Source: an uncultured Lutimaribacter sp. (GTDB lineage Bacteria > Pseudomonadota > Alphaproteobacteria > Rhodobacterales > Rhodobacteraceae). Taken from it: a stretch of 64,000 bases of DNA. The position numbers and the translations under genes were made by a program. Within the stretch, counting starts at the first letter, position 1; the number at the start of each line of letters is the position of its first letter. This document shows, piece by piece, positions 26,352-35,404 of this stretch. Location of the stretch: the NCBI GenBank assembly GCA_913061505.1, contig CAJXSO010000001.1, positions 1 through 64,000 of the forward strand. The letters run 5' to 3'. Under the pieces are notes generated by a model. It had not been told where the DNA came from. It ran no database searches and saw nothing but the letters and a program-made list of their open reading frames with translations.

Positions 26352-27308
26352 TTAGGGCGTAACCACCACCTTGCCGGTCGATTTGCGCGCGCGCAGCAAT
26401 TCCAGCGCCTCGCGCGCCTGATCCAGCGGCAAAACATGGCTGACATGGGGTTTCAAACGCCCCTGTTCATACCATTGAAACAGCTCTTTCAGGCTGTTTG
26501 TCACTACATCGGGGCGAAACTTTAGATAGCCCCCCCAATAGACACCCAAAACGCTTAAGTTTTTAACCAAAAGGTGGTTGGCCGGTATTTGCGGCACCTC
26601 ACCCGCGGCAAAGCCGATGGGCAGCAATCTGGCCTCGGGGTTGCAGGCGCGAAACGCGGCCTGCCATTGATCGCCGCCCACGGGGTCGTAAACCACATCT
26701 GCCCCGCCAAGCGCCTTTACCTTGGCGCGGATATCGTCGCTGGCATCGATCAGGTGATCGGCGCCAGCCTGGGCGGCAACCTGCAGCTTGTCGGCACCCC
26801 GCGCCACGGCGATCACCCGCGCGCCCATCAGCTTGCCCACCTCAACGGCTGTCAGCCCCACACCGCCCGCAGCCCCCAACACCAACAGGGTTTCCCCCGG
26901 TTGCAACGCGGCGCGATGGGCCAGGGCCACGTGGCTGGTGCCATAGGCAATTTGAAACGCGGCCGCGTCGATCGCGCTCATGGCGTCGGGCAAGGGCACT
27001 GCGCGCGCGGCAGGAAAACAGCCATAATCGGCCAGCCCGCCCTGGCCACCAAACACCGCCACGCGGGTGCCAATGGAGGGGCCTGCCACATCGGGGCCCA
27101 AGGCATCGACCACGCCGGCCACCTCCATGCCCAGCACAAAGGGCGGTTGCGGGGTGTCTTGGTATTTGCCCTGCTCCATCAAAAGATCGGCAAAGTTTAA
27201 CCCGCAGGCCTGAATTTTCAGGCGCAATTGCCCGGGGCCTGGGTCTGGTATATCTGCTGATACCAGATCGGCTGCCTGCCCCACCTGCGACACCTGAAAC
27301 ACGCGCAT
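26352..27308 (-). CDS. Quinone oxidoreductase-like MDR family NAD(P)H oxidoreductase
   Basis: 318 residues of the zinc-independent medium-chain dehydrogenase/reductase type. The GroES-like N-domain includes CGLNFADLLMEQGKYQ and FVLGMEVAGVVDALG (about residues 56-70). The Rossmann domain has VLGAAGGVGLTAVEVGK (about 143-159). No structural-zinc cysteines are seen. It probably reduces quinones or enones with NADPH. A GGAGG site lies just upstream of the ATG. It diverges from the XRE regulator gene across a 259-base region. Confidence 0.92.
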   Translation of the reverse strand: MRVFQVSQVGQAADLVSADIPDPGPGQLRLKIQACGLNFADLLMEQGKYQDTPQPPFVLGMEVAGVVDALGPDVAGPSIGTRVAVFGGQGGLADYGCFPAARAVPLPDAMSAIDAAAFQIAYGTSHVALAHRAALQPGETLLVLGAAGGVGLTAVEVGKLMGARVIAVARGADKLQVAAQAGADHLIDASDDIRAKVKALGGADVVYDPVGGDQWQAAFRACNPEARLLPIGFAAGEVPQIPANHLLVKNLSVLGVYWGGYLKFRPDVVTNSLKELFQWYEQGRLKPHVSHVLPLDQAREALELLRARKSTGKVVVTP

Positions 27309-27472
27309 CTTTGCCTCCTGCTTTGCTGCGGTTGCACAATGGCCAGCCCAACCCGGCCTGTCAACGCAGGGTCAAATGGTCAATTACGGGTCTAATCGCG
27401 TCTAGATTGTGTCTCAAACGTATAGGGTCGCTGAATTGGGGTATGCAACCCGGCCCAACCAGTTCAGATTGC

Positions 27473-27500
27473 CCGAACTTCCCAGGGGATGGGAATTCGG
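27473..27500. promoter_or_regulatory. Imperfect inverted repeat in the leader of the XRE regulator gene
   Basis: CCGAACTTCCC (27473-27483) pairs with GGGAATTCGG (27491-27500) with one bulged base and a 7-base centre, 68 bases before the regulator's ATG. It is a candidate autoregulatory operator or RNA hairpin. Further upstream GTCT recurs at 27390, 27400 and 27411, about one helical turn apart. Confidence 0.35.
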
Positions 27501-27567
27501 CCCCGCGCCGTATAGTCGGGAAAACCTGACTGTTTCACGCAAAGACAGGTGAAAACAGGAGAGACAT

Positions 27568-27933
27568 ATGCCACATCCAGTGGATGTACATGTTGGTAAG
27601 CGTATTCGTCAGCGCCGTTGGTTAATCGGCATGACCCAGCAACAGCTGGCCGAACGAGTGGGTATCAAGTTTCAGCAAATCCAGAAATATGAAACTGGCG
27701 CCAACCGCGTCAGCGCATCTCGGCTATGGGATATTGCCGAGGTTTTGGAAGTGCAGGTAAGTTTTTTCTTCGAAGGTCTCAACAGCGCCACCCCTGAAGG
27801 GGACAGCGCCATGCCAAAAGACCTGATTGGCGACAAAGAAGCCATGGATCTGGTGCGCTCGTATTACGCAATTCCAGAAAACCAGCGCCGTCGCCTGTTT
27901 GATCTGGCACGCGTTCTTTCAGACGTGGCTTGA
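27568..27933 (+). CDS. XRE-family helix-turn-helix regulator (PraR-like)
   Basis: 121 residues. A Cro/CI-type HTH spans about residues 8-66 (GKRIRQRRWLIGMTQQQLAE then GIKFQQIQKYETGANRVSAS). The C-terminal tail of 50 residues ends in PENQRRRLFDLARVLSDVA, as in short alphaproteobacterial regulators such as PraR/PhrR. It has an AGGAGAG ribosome site. Its target is unknown; the inverted repeat in its own leader and the divergent MDR gene are the obvious candidates. Confidence 0.88.
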   Translation: MPHPVDVHVGKRIRQRRWLIGMTQQQLAERVGIKFQQIQKYETGANRVSASRLWDIAEVLEVQVSFFFEGLNSATPEGDSAMPKDLIGDKEAMDLVRSYYAIPENQRRRLFDLARVLSDVA

Positions 27934-27983
27934 GCTAGCGGGGGCGCTGCGCTAGGGCTGGCCCATCAGCCGGAGCGCCCCCA

Positions 27984-28802
27984 ATGCAGCACCCAGACGC
28001 CAAAGACATCATCGCAACCGCCCATGCCATGGCCGATGCCGCGCGCAGCGCCGTCTTGCCCTATTTCCGCAGCCCCGATCTGAGCGCAGACAACAAACAG
28101 CAAGGCGGCTTTGACCCGGTAACAGAGGGCGACCGCGCAGCCGAACGCGCCATGCGCGCGGTCTTGGCCCAGCGCCGGCCCAATGATGGCATCATCGGCG
28201 AAGAATACGGCGCCAGCGCAGGCCAATCCAATATCACTTGGGTGCTAGACCCAATCGATGGCACCCGCGGCTTTTTGGCGGGCACGCCCACATGGGGTGT
28301 GTTGCTGGCCGCAGCCATCGATGGCGTGCCAGCCTTTGGCATGATCGATCAGCCCTATATCGGCGAACGCTTTTGGGGCGGGTTTGGCCAGGCCCAGATG
28401 CAAGGCCCCCATGGCGCCCGCCCGCTGGCCACGCGGGGGGCACGCGGGCTGGATCAGGCGCTGCTTTTCACCACCTTCCCCGAGGTCGGCAGCCCGGCCG
28501 AGGCGGCCGCCTTTCACGCAGTCGCGGCACAGGCGCGGCTGGTGCGCTACGGGATGGATTGCTACGCCTATGCCTTGCTGGCCGCGGGCCATATCGACCT
28601 GGTGATCGAAGCGGGGCTGTCAAACTATGACATTCAAGCGCCCCTCGCGGTTATTCAGGCCGCAGGCGGCATTGTAAGCAACTGGCAGGGCGGGCCCGCG
28701 CATGAGGGTGGGCAGGTGCTGGCCGCGGCCAATGCCCAGCAGCATGCGGCGGCCTTGGCCATTTTGCAGGCCAGCATGGCCAAAACCGGCCCTGACGCTT
28801 GA
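27984..28802 (+). CDS. hisN: Histidinol-phosphatase, inositol-monophosphatase type
   Basis: 272 residues of the IMPase fold; in alphaproteobacteria this type performs the histidinol-phosphate phosphatase step of histidine synthesis. Metal ligands are Glu73/Glu74 in GEEYG and Asp89-Pro-Ile-Asp92 in DPIDGTRGF; the second metal motif is near SNYDIQAPLAVIQAAGG. A GGAG site is eight bases before the ATG. A related inositol or 3'-phosphoadenosine phosphatase cannot be excluded, but the TRGF variant fits HisN. Confidence 0.88.
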   Translation: MQHPDAKDIIATAHAMADAARSAVLPYFRSPDLSADNKQQGGFDPVTEGDRAAERAMRAVLAQRRPNDGIIGEEYGASAGQSNITWVLDPIDGTRGFLAGTPTWGVLLAAAIDGVPAFGMIDQPYIGERFWGGFGQAQMQGPHGARPLATRGARGLDQALLFTTFPEVGSPAEAAAFHAVAAQARLVRYGMDCYAYALLAAGHIDLVIEAGLSNYDIQAPLAVIQAAGGIVSNWQGGPAHEGGQVLAAANAQQHAAALAILQASMAKTGPDA

Positions 28803-28908
28803 TCTGGGGGCGGCTTATCCACTAGGCTATGGCCGTGCACGCATTTCTTGCCCCTTTCCGATGCGCGCGCAGCTTGGACCGAGGGGGCATCTTGGCAACG
28901 AGGTGCCC

Positions 28909-30243
28909 ATGCCCGAAATTCTGCTGAAAAACGCCGACCACATCCTGACGATGGATGATCAACGCCGCGAATTGCGGGGCGCGGATATTTTGCTGCGCGA
29001 TGGGGTGATTGCCGCCATCGGTGAAAACCTGACCAGCCGTGGTGAAACCCTGTCGGCCAAGGGCTGTGTGCTGACCCCGGGCTTGGTAAACACCCACCAT
29101 CACCTGTATCAAACGCTGACGCGCGCAGTGCCCGGCGGGCAAGACGCCTTGCTGTTTGGCTGGCTGCAAACCCTTTATCCCATCTGGTCGCGCTTTACCC
29201 CCGAGGCGTTTTTCATCTCGGCGCAGGTGGGCTTGGCGGAATTGGCGCTGTCGGGCTGCACGCTGACGTCAGATCACCTGTATCTTTACCCCAATGGCGC
29301 AAGGCTGGAAGATACCATTCACGCAGCCCAGGAAATTGGCCTGCGCTTTCACCCCACCCGCGGCGCGATGAGCATTGGCGAATCAGATGGTGGCCTGCCC
29401 CCCGACAGTTTGGTGGAACGCGAGGCGGATATCCTCGATGATTGCATCCGCGTTGTGGATGCCTTTCACAACCCAGCCGAAGGCGCGATGGTGCGCGTGG
29501 GCATTGCCCCCTGCTCGCCCTTTTCCGTCAGCCGCGAGCTGATGCGCGATGCCGCCCTGTTGGCCCGCGACAAAGGCGTGATGCTGCATACCCATCTGGC
29601 AGAAAACGACGAAGATATCCGCTATAGCCTGGCCAATTTTGGCATGCGCCCCGGCCAATATGCCGAAGAGCTGGGCTGGACGGGCCCCGATGTGTGGCAT
29701 GCCCATTGCGTGAAACTGGACAGCGCGGAAATTGGCCTGTTTGCGCGCAGCCGCACGGGGGTGGCCCATTGCCCCTGCTCGAACTGTCGGCTTGGCTCGG
29801 GCATTGCACCGCTGCGCCAGATGCGCGACAGCGGCGTGCCTGTGGGGCTGGGGGTGGATGGCTCGGCCAGCAATGACATGGGCAACCTGATGCTAGAGGC
29901 CCGCCAAGCCATGCTGTTGCAGCGCGTGGCCATTGGTGCCGATGCCATGAGCGCGCGTGAGGCGCTGGAAATTGCCACGCGCGGCGGGGCCGATGTGCTG
30001 GGCCGCCCCGATTGCGGGCGCCTGGCGGTGGGCAAACGCGCCGATATTGCGCTGTGGGATATCACCGGCATCGATAGCGCTGGCAGCTGGGATCCGGCGG
30101 CGCTGGTGCTGGCTGGCCCCACGCGGGTGCGGCATTTGTTTGTCGAAGGCCGCCAAGTGGTGCGCGAGGGCCAGATTGCCACGTTGGATATGCCCCGCGT
30201 GATTGAACGCCAAAACGCCATCGCGCGCAGCTTGGCAGGCTAG
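28909..30243 (+). CDS. 8-oxoguanine deaminase / ATZ-TRZ-type amidohydrolase
   Basis: 444-residue zinc amidohydrolase. The metal motif NTHHHLYQTL (His63 and His65) follows LTPGLV; other parts of the site are HTHLAENDED, WHAHCVKLD and GLGVDGSASNDMG. The pattern, including CPCSNCRLGSG, matches 8-oxoguanine deaminases that turn 8-oxoguanine into urate and ammonia. The start at 28909 has GAGG seven bases upstream; the longer open frame would overlap hisN. Confidence 0.9.
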   Translation: MPEILLKNADHILTMDDQRRELRGADILLRDGVIAAIGENLTSRGETLSAKGCVLTPGLVNTHHHLYQTLTRAVPGGQDALLFGWLQTLYPIWSRFTPEAFFISAQVGLAELALSGCTLTSDHLYLYPNGARLEDTIHAAQEIGLRFHPTRGAMSIGESDGGLPPDSLVEREADILDDCIRVVDAFHNPAEGAMVRVGIAPCSPFSVSRELMRDAALLARDKGVMLHTHLAENDEDIRYSLANFGMRPGQYAEELGWTGPDVWHAHCVKLDSAEIGLFARSRTGVAHCPCSNCRLGSGIAPLRQMRDSGVPVGLGVDGSASNDMGNLMLEARQAMLLQRVAIGADAMSAREALEIATRGGADVLGRPDCGRLAVGKRADIALWDITGIDSAGSWDPAALVLAGPTRVRHLFVEGRQVVREGQIATLDMPRVIERQNAIARSLAG

Positions 30244-30329
30244 ATCCCCCGGCATCGCAGGCTTTTCTTCTGTCACACGGGCAATCGCTGGGCTATCTAG
30301 GGCCAAACACCACAGAGGACAGACGCGCC

Positions 30330-31877
30330 GTGAAACCCATTCGCCTGATCAGCGGTTTTCTGACCGTCGGCTTTTGGACATTGGCCAGCCGGGTTTTGGG
30401 CTTTGTGCGCGAGATCTTGATCTTGGCCTATATCGGCCCCGGCCCGGTGATGGATGCCTTCGTGGCGGCCTTTCGCCTGCCCAATATGTTTCGCCGCTTT
30501 TTTGCCGAGGGCGCGTTTAACGCGGCTTTCGTGCCGATGTTTTCCAAAAAATACGAAGGCGGCGAAGATGCCACCGGCTTTGCCCGCGATGCGCTGAATG
30601 GGCTGGCGCTGGTGGTTTTGGCGCTGACCGCGTTGGCCATGCTGTTTATGCCGGCCTTTGTCTGGGCCACCGCCGAGGGGTTTTCGGGCGATGCGCGCTT
30701 TGATCTGACTGTGGGCTATGGGCGCATCTTGTTTCCCTATATTTTGTTCATGTCGCTGGCGGCGCTGTTTTCGGGCATCTTAAACGCCACAGGCCATTTT
30801 GCCGCCGCCGCGGCGGCGCCGGTTTTGCTGAATATCTTCGTGGTGTTTGCCATGGTGATGGCCAATCTGCTGGGCCAACAGGTGATCGATTGGTTGCTTT
30901 GGTCAATCCCGCTGGCCGGTGTGGCACAGCTGGCGCTGGTTTGGCGCGCCGCCGGGCGGGCTGGCATCCGCCTGCGCCCGGGCCGCCCCCGCTGGACCCC
31001 GGATATGCGCGCCATGCTGGTGATTGCCCTGCCTGCGGCCCTGTCTAGCGGGGTGTTGCAGATTAACCTGTTGGTGGGGCAATTGGTGGCCTCGGGCACA
31101 GAAAACGCGCTGAGCTGGCTTTATGCGGCAGACCGGCTGTATCAGCTGCCCTTGGGCGTGGTGGGCATTGCCATCGGTATCGTGCTGCTGCCCAGCCTGT
31201 CGCGCAGCTTGAAGGCCGGCGATCACAGCGCGGCGCAATCTGCGCTGTCGCGCGCGGGCGAGGCGGCTTTGGCCCTGACACTGCCCGCCGCAGTGGCGCT
31301 GGTGGTGATCCCTGTGCCGCTGGTCATGGTTCTGTTCGAGCGGGGCCAAACCGGCCCGTCAGATACCCAAGCCATCGCACTGGCGGTGATGATCTATGGC
31401 GCAGGCCTGCCCGCCTTTGTGCTGCAAAAAGTGCTGCAGCCGCTTTATTTTGCCCGCGAAGACACCCGCACGCCGCTGCGCTATGCGGTGGTGTCGATGG
31501 TGGTGAATGCCGCGGTGGCCATTGGGCTGGCCTTTTACATCGGGTGGCTGGCCTCGGCCGTGGCCACAACGCTGGCGGCTTGGGTGCAGGTGGCGCTATT
31601 GGCAGCAGGCCGGCGCCCCATGGGCGAAACCGCCCGGTTTGACGCGCGCTTTGGCCAAAAACTGTGGCGTATCATCGCCGCGGCGGGCCTGTCGGGTGGG
31701 GTGATGTGGGCGGCCATGCAGCTGCTGGCGCCGTTTTTGGCCATGCCAACCTGGCGCTATGGGGCGCTGGCTGTGCTGATCACTGTGGGCATCGCAGGCT
31801 ATTTTGCGCTGGCGCAGGCCTTGGGCGCGCTCAGCTTGGGCGATTTGCGCGCCAGCCTGCGGCGCAGGCGCGGTTAA
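30330..31877 (+). CDS. murJ: Lipid II flippase MurJ
   Basis: 515-residue MOP-superfamily membrane protein with about 14 hydrophobic segments; it flips lipid II for peptidoglycan synthesis. Family markers are SRVLGFVREILILAYIGPGP near the N-terminus, FRLPNMFRRFFAEGAFNAAF (about residues 48-67) and YAADRLYQLPLGVVGIA. It starts with GTG behind AGAGGA. Its stop codon overlaps that of the convergent rhomboid-like gene by three bases. Confidence 0.95.
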   Translation: MKPIRLISGFLTVGFWTLASRVLGFVREILILAYIGPGPVMDAFVAAFRLPNMFRRFFAEGAFNAAFVPMFSKKYEGGEDATGFARDALNGLALVVLALTALAMLFMPAFVWATAEGFSGDARFDLTVGYGRILFPYILFMSLAALFSGILNATGHFAAAAAAPVLLNIFVVFAMVMANLLGQQVIDWLLWSIPLAGVAQLALVWRAAGRAGIRLRPGRPRWTPDMRAMLVIALPAALSSGVLQINLLVGQLVASGTENALSWLYAADRLYQLPLGVVGIAIGIVLLPSLSRSLKAGDHSAAQSALSRAGEAALALTLPAAVALVVIPVPLVMVLFERGQTGPSDTQAIALAVMIYGAGLPAFVLQKVLQPLYFAREDTRTPLRYAVVSMVVNAAVAIGLAFYIGWLASAVATTLAAWVQVALLAAGRRPMGETARFDARFGQKLWRIIAAAGLSGGVMWAAMQLLAPFLAMPTWRYGALAVLITVGIAGYFALAQALGALSLGDLRASLRRRRG

Positions 31878-32569
31878 TCGCGGCGCAGGCGCTGGCGCAA
31901 CCGCGCCAAGCCCCCCGGCACCAGCAAAATGCTTAGGCCAAAGCCCACGCCAAACCCCACCAAATCGGCCAGCCAGGTGCCATCACTGCCAAAAAGCAGG
32001 CCAAAGACCAGCCGAATGGCCATAAGCGCACCAATCAGCCCAAAGGCCCGCGCGCCGCTGCTGCCCGTGGCCACCAACCGCACCCAGATCAGATAGGTGA
32101 ACCCACCGATCAAGGCATAAACGCCCGGAAAGCCCCCCACCAGCCAAGGCGTGCCCCAGCCCAGCAGCCCATGCATGGCCCCATGCGCCACAGCCCCCGC
32201 AACAAGCCCGGCCAGAAACAGCACCAAAGTGCCCAGCTGCGATATCACCTGCCCTACAAATTTGCCCATGGCCAGCAGCATCACGCTGACAAACAGCGCA
32301 TGCGTAAAGCTGCCATGCACAAACCCATAGCTGACAAAGCGCAACAGATGTTCAGCCGGCCAGCGGTTATTGGCCCACATCCATTGGAAGATTTCCGCGG
32401 AAAACCCGTAATCTTGCAAGGCGCCAATGCGCCAGCCCAGCGCCTGTGCACCGCCCAGCATGCCCGCGGCCCCCAGGCTAAACAGCGCCTCAACGCCGAT
32501 AATCACAAAAAACAGCGCCACCACCACGGGCGGCATCGGGTTTACGGGGCTGTCACTGGGGTGTTGCAC
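31874..32569 (-). CDS. Rhomboid-like membrane protein, probable pseudoprotease
   Basis: 231 residues with about six hydrophobic helices and the rhomboid-type loop 1 segment (WMWANNRWPAEHLLRFVSYG then FVHGSFTHALF). The position of the catalytic GxSG motif reads GGFPGVYALIGGF, with proline where serine should be. The C-terminal helix that should carry the catalytic histidine reads LADLVGFGVGFGL, with Asp in its place. Both active-site residues are therefore missing and the protein is probably not a protease, but a client-binding membrane protein of iRhom/derlin style. The frame is intact, so this is not decay. Confidence 0.82.
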   Translation of the reverse strand: MQHPSDSPVNPMPPVVVALFFVIIGVEALFSLGAAGMLGGAQALGWRIGALQDYGFSAEIFQWMWANNRWPAEHLLRFVSYGFVHGSFTHALFVSVMLLAMGKFVGQVISQLGTLVLFLAGLVAGAVAHGAMHGLLGWGTPWLVGGFPGVYALIGGFTYLIWVRLVATGSSGARAFGLIGALMAIRLVFGLLFGSDGTWLADLVGFGVGFGLSILLVPGGLARLRQRLRRD

Positions 32570-32646
32570 TTTGGGCCTCGGCTTGACGGGGGTTTACGGC
32601 ATGGGTAAGCCAGCCACACCCATAAATCCAGACGGAGAAATAGGCC

Positions 32647-33687
32647 ATGACGGATGCGGTCCAAACGCAATCCACGCCCACCGAGTTCAAACAGCGGGTG
32701 TTCTCGGGCATCCAGCCCTCGGGGGGGCTGACGCTTGGCAACTACCTGGGCGCGATCAAGCGCTTTGTTGATATGCAGGAAAACGGCATTGAAACGCTTT
32801 ATTGCGTGGTCGATATGCATGCCATCACCGTCTGGCAAGACCCGGCCGCCCTGCGCCGGCAAACGCGCGAATTGGCGGCGGGCTATCTGGCCGCGGGGCT
32901 GGATCCGGCGCGCTCGATCTTGTTTAACCAAAGCCAGGTCAGCCAACATGCCGAATTGGGCTGGATATTCAACTGCGTGGCCCGCATGGGCTGGATGAAC
33001 CGTATGACGCAGTGGAAAGACAAGGCTGGCAAAAATGCCGAAAAAGCCTCGCTGGGGCTGTTTGCCTACCCCTCGCTGATGGCGGCCGATATTTTGATCT
33101 ATCACGCCACGCATGTGCCCGTGGGCGAAGACCAAAAACAGCATGTTGAACTGACCCGCGATATCGCCGCCAAGTTCAACCATGACTATGGCGTCGATTT
33201 TTTCCCGCTGTCCGAACCGGTAATCGAAGGCGCCGCCACCCGGGTGATGAGCCTGCGCGATGGCAGCAAGAAAATGTCGAAATCCGACCCATCGGATGCC
33301 TCGCGCATCAACATGACCGATGATGCCGACACGATTGCCCAAAAGATCCGCAAAGCCAAAACCGACCCCGAGGCCCTGCCCAGCGAGGCCGAAGGGCTGA
33401 AAGACCGCCCCGAGGCGCGCAATTTGGTGAATATTTACGCGGCTCTTTCCGAACAAAGCATCGATCAGGTTCTGGCACAGGTGGGCGGGCAGCAGTTTTC
33501 GCAATTCAAGCCGCTGTTGTCAGATCTGGCGGTGGCAAAACTGGCCCCCATCTCGGGCGAGATGGCGCGGCTGATGCAAGACCCCGCCGAGATCGACCGC
33601 ATTTTGGGCCAAGGCGCCGAACGCGCCCGCGCGATTGCCGCCCCGATCTTGGCGCGCACCTATGAAATTGTGGGCATGATCCGCTAA
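32647..33687 (+). CDS. trpS: Tryptophanyl-tRNA synthetase
   Basis: 346 residues, class I synthetase. The HIGH-region variant is in [19 protein letters not shown] (about residues 21-39) and [10 protein letters not shown] is at 208-217. The middle carries [24 protein letters not shown] site is nine bases before the ATG. Its 3' flank is unusually structured. Confidence 0.97.
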   Translation: MTDAVQTQSTPTEFKQRVFSGIQPSGGLTLGNYLGAIKRFVDMQENGIETLYCVVDMHAITVWQDPAALRRQTRELAAGYLAAGLDPARSILFNQSQVSQHAELGWIFNCVARMGWMNRMTQWKDKAGKNAEKASLGLFAYPSLMAADILIYHATHVPVGEDQKQHVELTRDIAAKFNHDYGVDFFPLSEPVIEGAATRVMSLRDGSKKMSKSDPSDASRINMTDDADTIAQKIRKAKTDPEALPSEAEGLKDRPEARNLVNIYAALSEQSIDQVLAQVGGQQFSQFKPLLSDLAVAKLAPISGEMARLMQDPAEIDRILGQGAERARAIAAPILARTYEIVGMIR

Positions 33688-33852
33688 GATCGGCGCAGGC
33701 ATTGCCGGCGGTCCCCACCGCCGCCCGCCTGCGCCAGTGCCACGCAGCGGTGTCACGAATCTGTTAGGCCCATGGGCTAGGGTTGCCTTGTGCATTGTTG
33801 CACCCAAGGCGGGGCGCCTGTTCCCCAAAACCCAACCCCCGGCCTTGGAGGG

Positions 33853-33876
33853 TGCTGGCGCAGACCAGCATTTTTT
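33853..33876 (+). terminator. First intrinsic terminator between trpS and ilvE
   Basis: TGCTGG (33853-33858) pairs with CCAGCA (33865-33870) around a 6-base loop, followed by six T. Confidence 0.75.
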
Positions 33877-33895
33877 AATTCAGTTTTTTCAGCTT

Positions 33896-33926
33896 GCCTT
33901 CGGCCTTTGCGGGCCGAAGGCTTTTT
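33896..33926 (+). terminator. Second intrinsic terminator between trpS and ilvE
   Basis: A 10-bp stem (GCCTTCGGCC with GGCCGAAGGC) and a 6-base loop are followed by five T at 33922-33926. It is the stronger of the two tandem terminators. Confidence 0.85.
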
Positions 33927-34018
33927 GCCGCCATACCGCGCCACGTCAGCTGCGGGGGTGCTTTACTCGGGCGGTGGGGTTGTTACAGTTGCGCCAGCAA
34001 GATGGGAAAGGACCACAG

Positions 34019-34882
34019 ATGGCAACCGGCACACATATTCGCACCTATTTCAATGGCCAGTGGCACGAGGGCGATATCGCCGTCATCCGCGCTGCTGATC
34101 ATGGTGCTTGGCTGGGCTCGGGCGTGTTTGATGGCGCGCGCTATGTCAACGGGCTGGCCCCTGATCTTGAGGCGCATTGCGCGCGGGTGAACCGCTCGGC
34201 GCAGGCGCTGATGTTGACGCCCACGATCACGCCCCAAGATATGGTGCAGATCATCTGGCAGGGCTTGCAGGCCTATCCCAAGGATGCCGCCGTTTATATC
34301 CGCCCGATGTATTGGGGTATCGATGGCGATATCACCGCCATCGTGCCCTCGGCTGAAACCACGGGCTTTGCCATTTGCCTCGAGGAAATCCCGATGGCGC
34401 CCGAAACCGCCACCACCACCTTGGGGCTGACACAGTTCCGCCGCCCCGTGCTGGAAAGCTCGGTTGTGAATGCCAAGGCAGGCTGCCTTTACCCCAACAA
34501 CGCCCGCATGTTGCGCGATGTGCGCGCGCGCGGCTTTGGCAATGCGCTGGTGGCTGATGCCATGGGCAATGTGGCCGAAAGCGCCACCGCCAATGTGTTT
34601 ATGGCCAAAGATGGCGAGGTGTTTACCCCCATCGCCAATGGCACGTTTCTGGCGGGCATCACCCGCGCGCGCCACATGGCCAACCTGCGCGCAGATGGGG
34701 TGAAAGTGCATGAAACCGTTCTGTCTTTTGATGATTTCCGCAGCGCCGACGAGGTGTTTTTATCGGGCAATATGAACAAGGTCACGCCGGTGACGGCCTT
34801 TGAGGATGTGCAATATCAGCTAGGCCCCATTACGCGCCGTGCGCGCCAACTCTATTGGGATTGGGCGGCCAGCACCGCCTAA
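34019..34882 (+). CDS. ilvE: Branched-chain amino acid aminotransferase
   Basis: 287-residue fold-type IV PLP enzyme for the last step of Leu/Ile/Val synthesis. The catalytic lysine is Lys153 in SSVVNAKAGCLYPNN. Other markers are GSGVFDGARYVNG near residues 38-50, VAESATANVFMAKDGEV, and NGTFLAGITRARHM. The ATG at 34019 follows GGGAAAGGA. A D-amino-acid or aminodeoxychorismate enzyme of the same fold is less likely from overall pattern. Confidence 0.92.
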   Translation: MATGTHIRTYFNGQWHEGDIAVIRAADHGAWLGSGVFDGARYVNGLAPDLEAHCARVNRSAQALMLTPTITPQDMVQIIWQGLQAYPKDAAVYIRPMYWGIDGDITAIVPSAETTGFAICLEEIPMAPETATTTLGLTQFRRPVLESSVVNAKAGCLYPNNARMLRDVRARGFGNALVADAMGNVAESATANVFMAKDGEVFTPIANGTFLAGITRARHMANLRADGVKVHETVLSFDDFRSADEVFLSGNMNKVTPVTAFEDVQYQLGPITRRARQLYWDWAASTA

Positions 34883-34940
34883 GGCTGTTGCTTGCGGCGC
34901 CCGCTTGCGCCATGATCTGCCCGATCAGGGAGTATGACAC

Positions 34941-35396
34941 ATGCGCAAGTTTATGGTGGTGCTGGATGACAGCCGCGAATGCCTAAACGCCATTCGATTT
35001 GCCGCAATGCGCGCCGCCAAATCCAACGGCGGCGTCGAGGTGCTGGCCATTATCGCCCCCGAAGAATTCAACCACTGGATCGGGGTGGGCGATTTGATGC
35101 GCGAAGAGGCGCGCGAGCGCATTCACGCCCATTTCGAGGTTTTCGCCAAATGGATGCGCGACAGGCAGGGCGTGAACCCCAACCTGGTCATCCGCGAGGG
35201 CGAGGCTGTGACCGAGATTTTGGCGCAAATCAACGAAGATCCGGAAATTGGCGTGCTGGTTTTGGGCGCCGGCACCGACAGCAAGGGCCCCGGCCCCTTG
35301 GTCACCCAACTTAGCCGCAGCGCCGGCAGCTTGCCGGTGCCCATCACCATAGTTCCGGGGGATTTGTCGAAAGAGCGGCTGGATGCCATCACCTAA
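34941..35396 (+). CDS. Universal stress protein family (UspA)
   Basis: 151 residues with a single Usp domain: MRKFMVVLDDSRECLNAIRF at the N-terminus and an ATP-binding-type loop near VLVLGAGTDSKGPGPLVTQ. Usp proteins respond to stasis and energy stress. GGGAG precedes the ATG. It sits between ilvE and the nfuA promoter and appears monocistronic. Confidence 0.9.
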   Translation: MRKFMVVLDDSRECLNAIRFAAMRAAKSNGGVEVLAIIAPEEFNHWIGVGDLMREEARERIHAHFEVFAKWMRDRQGVNPNLVIREGEAVTEILAQINEDPEIGVLVLGAGTDSKGPGPLVTQLSRSAGSLPVPITIVPGDLSKERLDAIT

Positions 35397-35404
35397 GGCC
35401 CGCA

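Larger units (their letters stand above)
33688..34018. other. Non-coding, structure-rich region between trpS and ilvE (possible sRNA or leader)
   Basis: No convincing gene in this 331-base stretch. It holds a nested hairpin (GGCGCAGGC at 33692 with GCCTGCGCC at 33727, enclosing GGCGGT/ACCGCC). A 10-bp stem-loop follows at 33785-33810 (GCCTTG-TGCA-TTGT-TGCA-CC-CAAGGC). A second GCCTTGG at 33842-33848 could compete for the same CAAGGC. Two intrinsic terminators come next. The arrangement suits a terminated small RNA or a switchable leader of ilvE. Confidence 0.45.
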
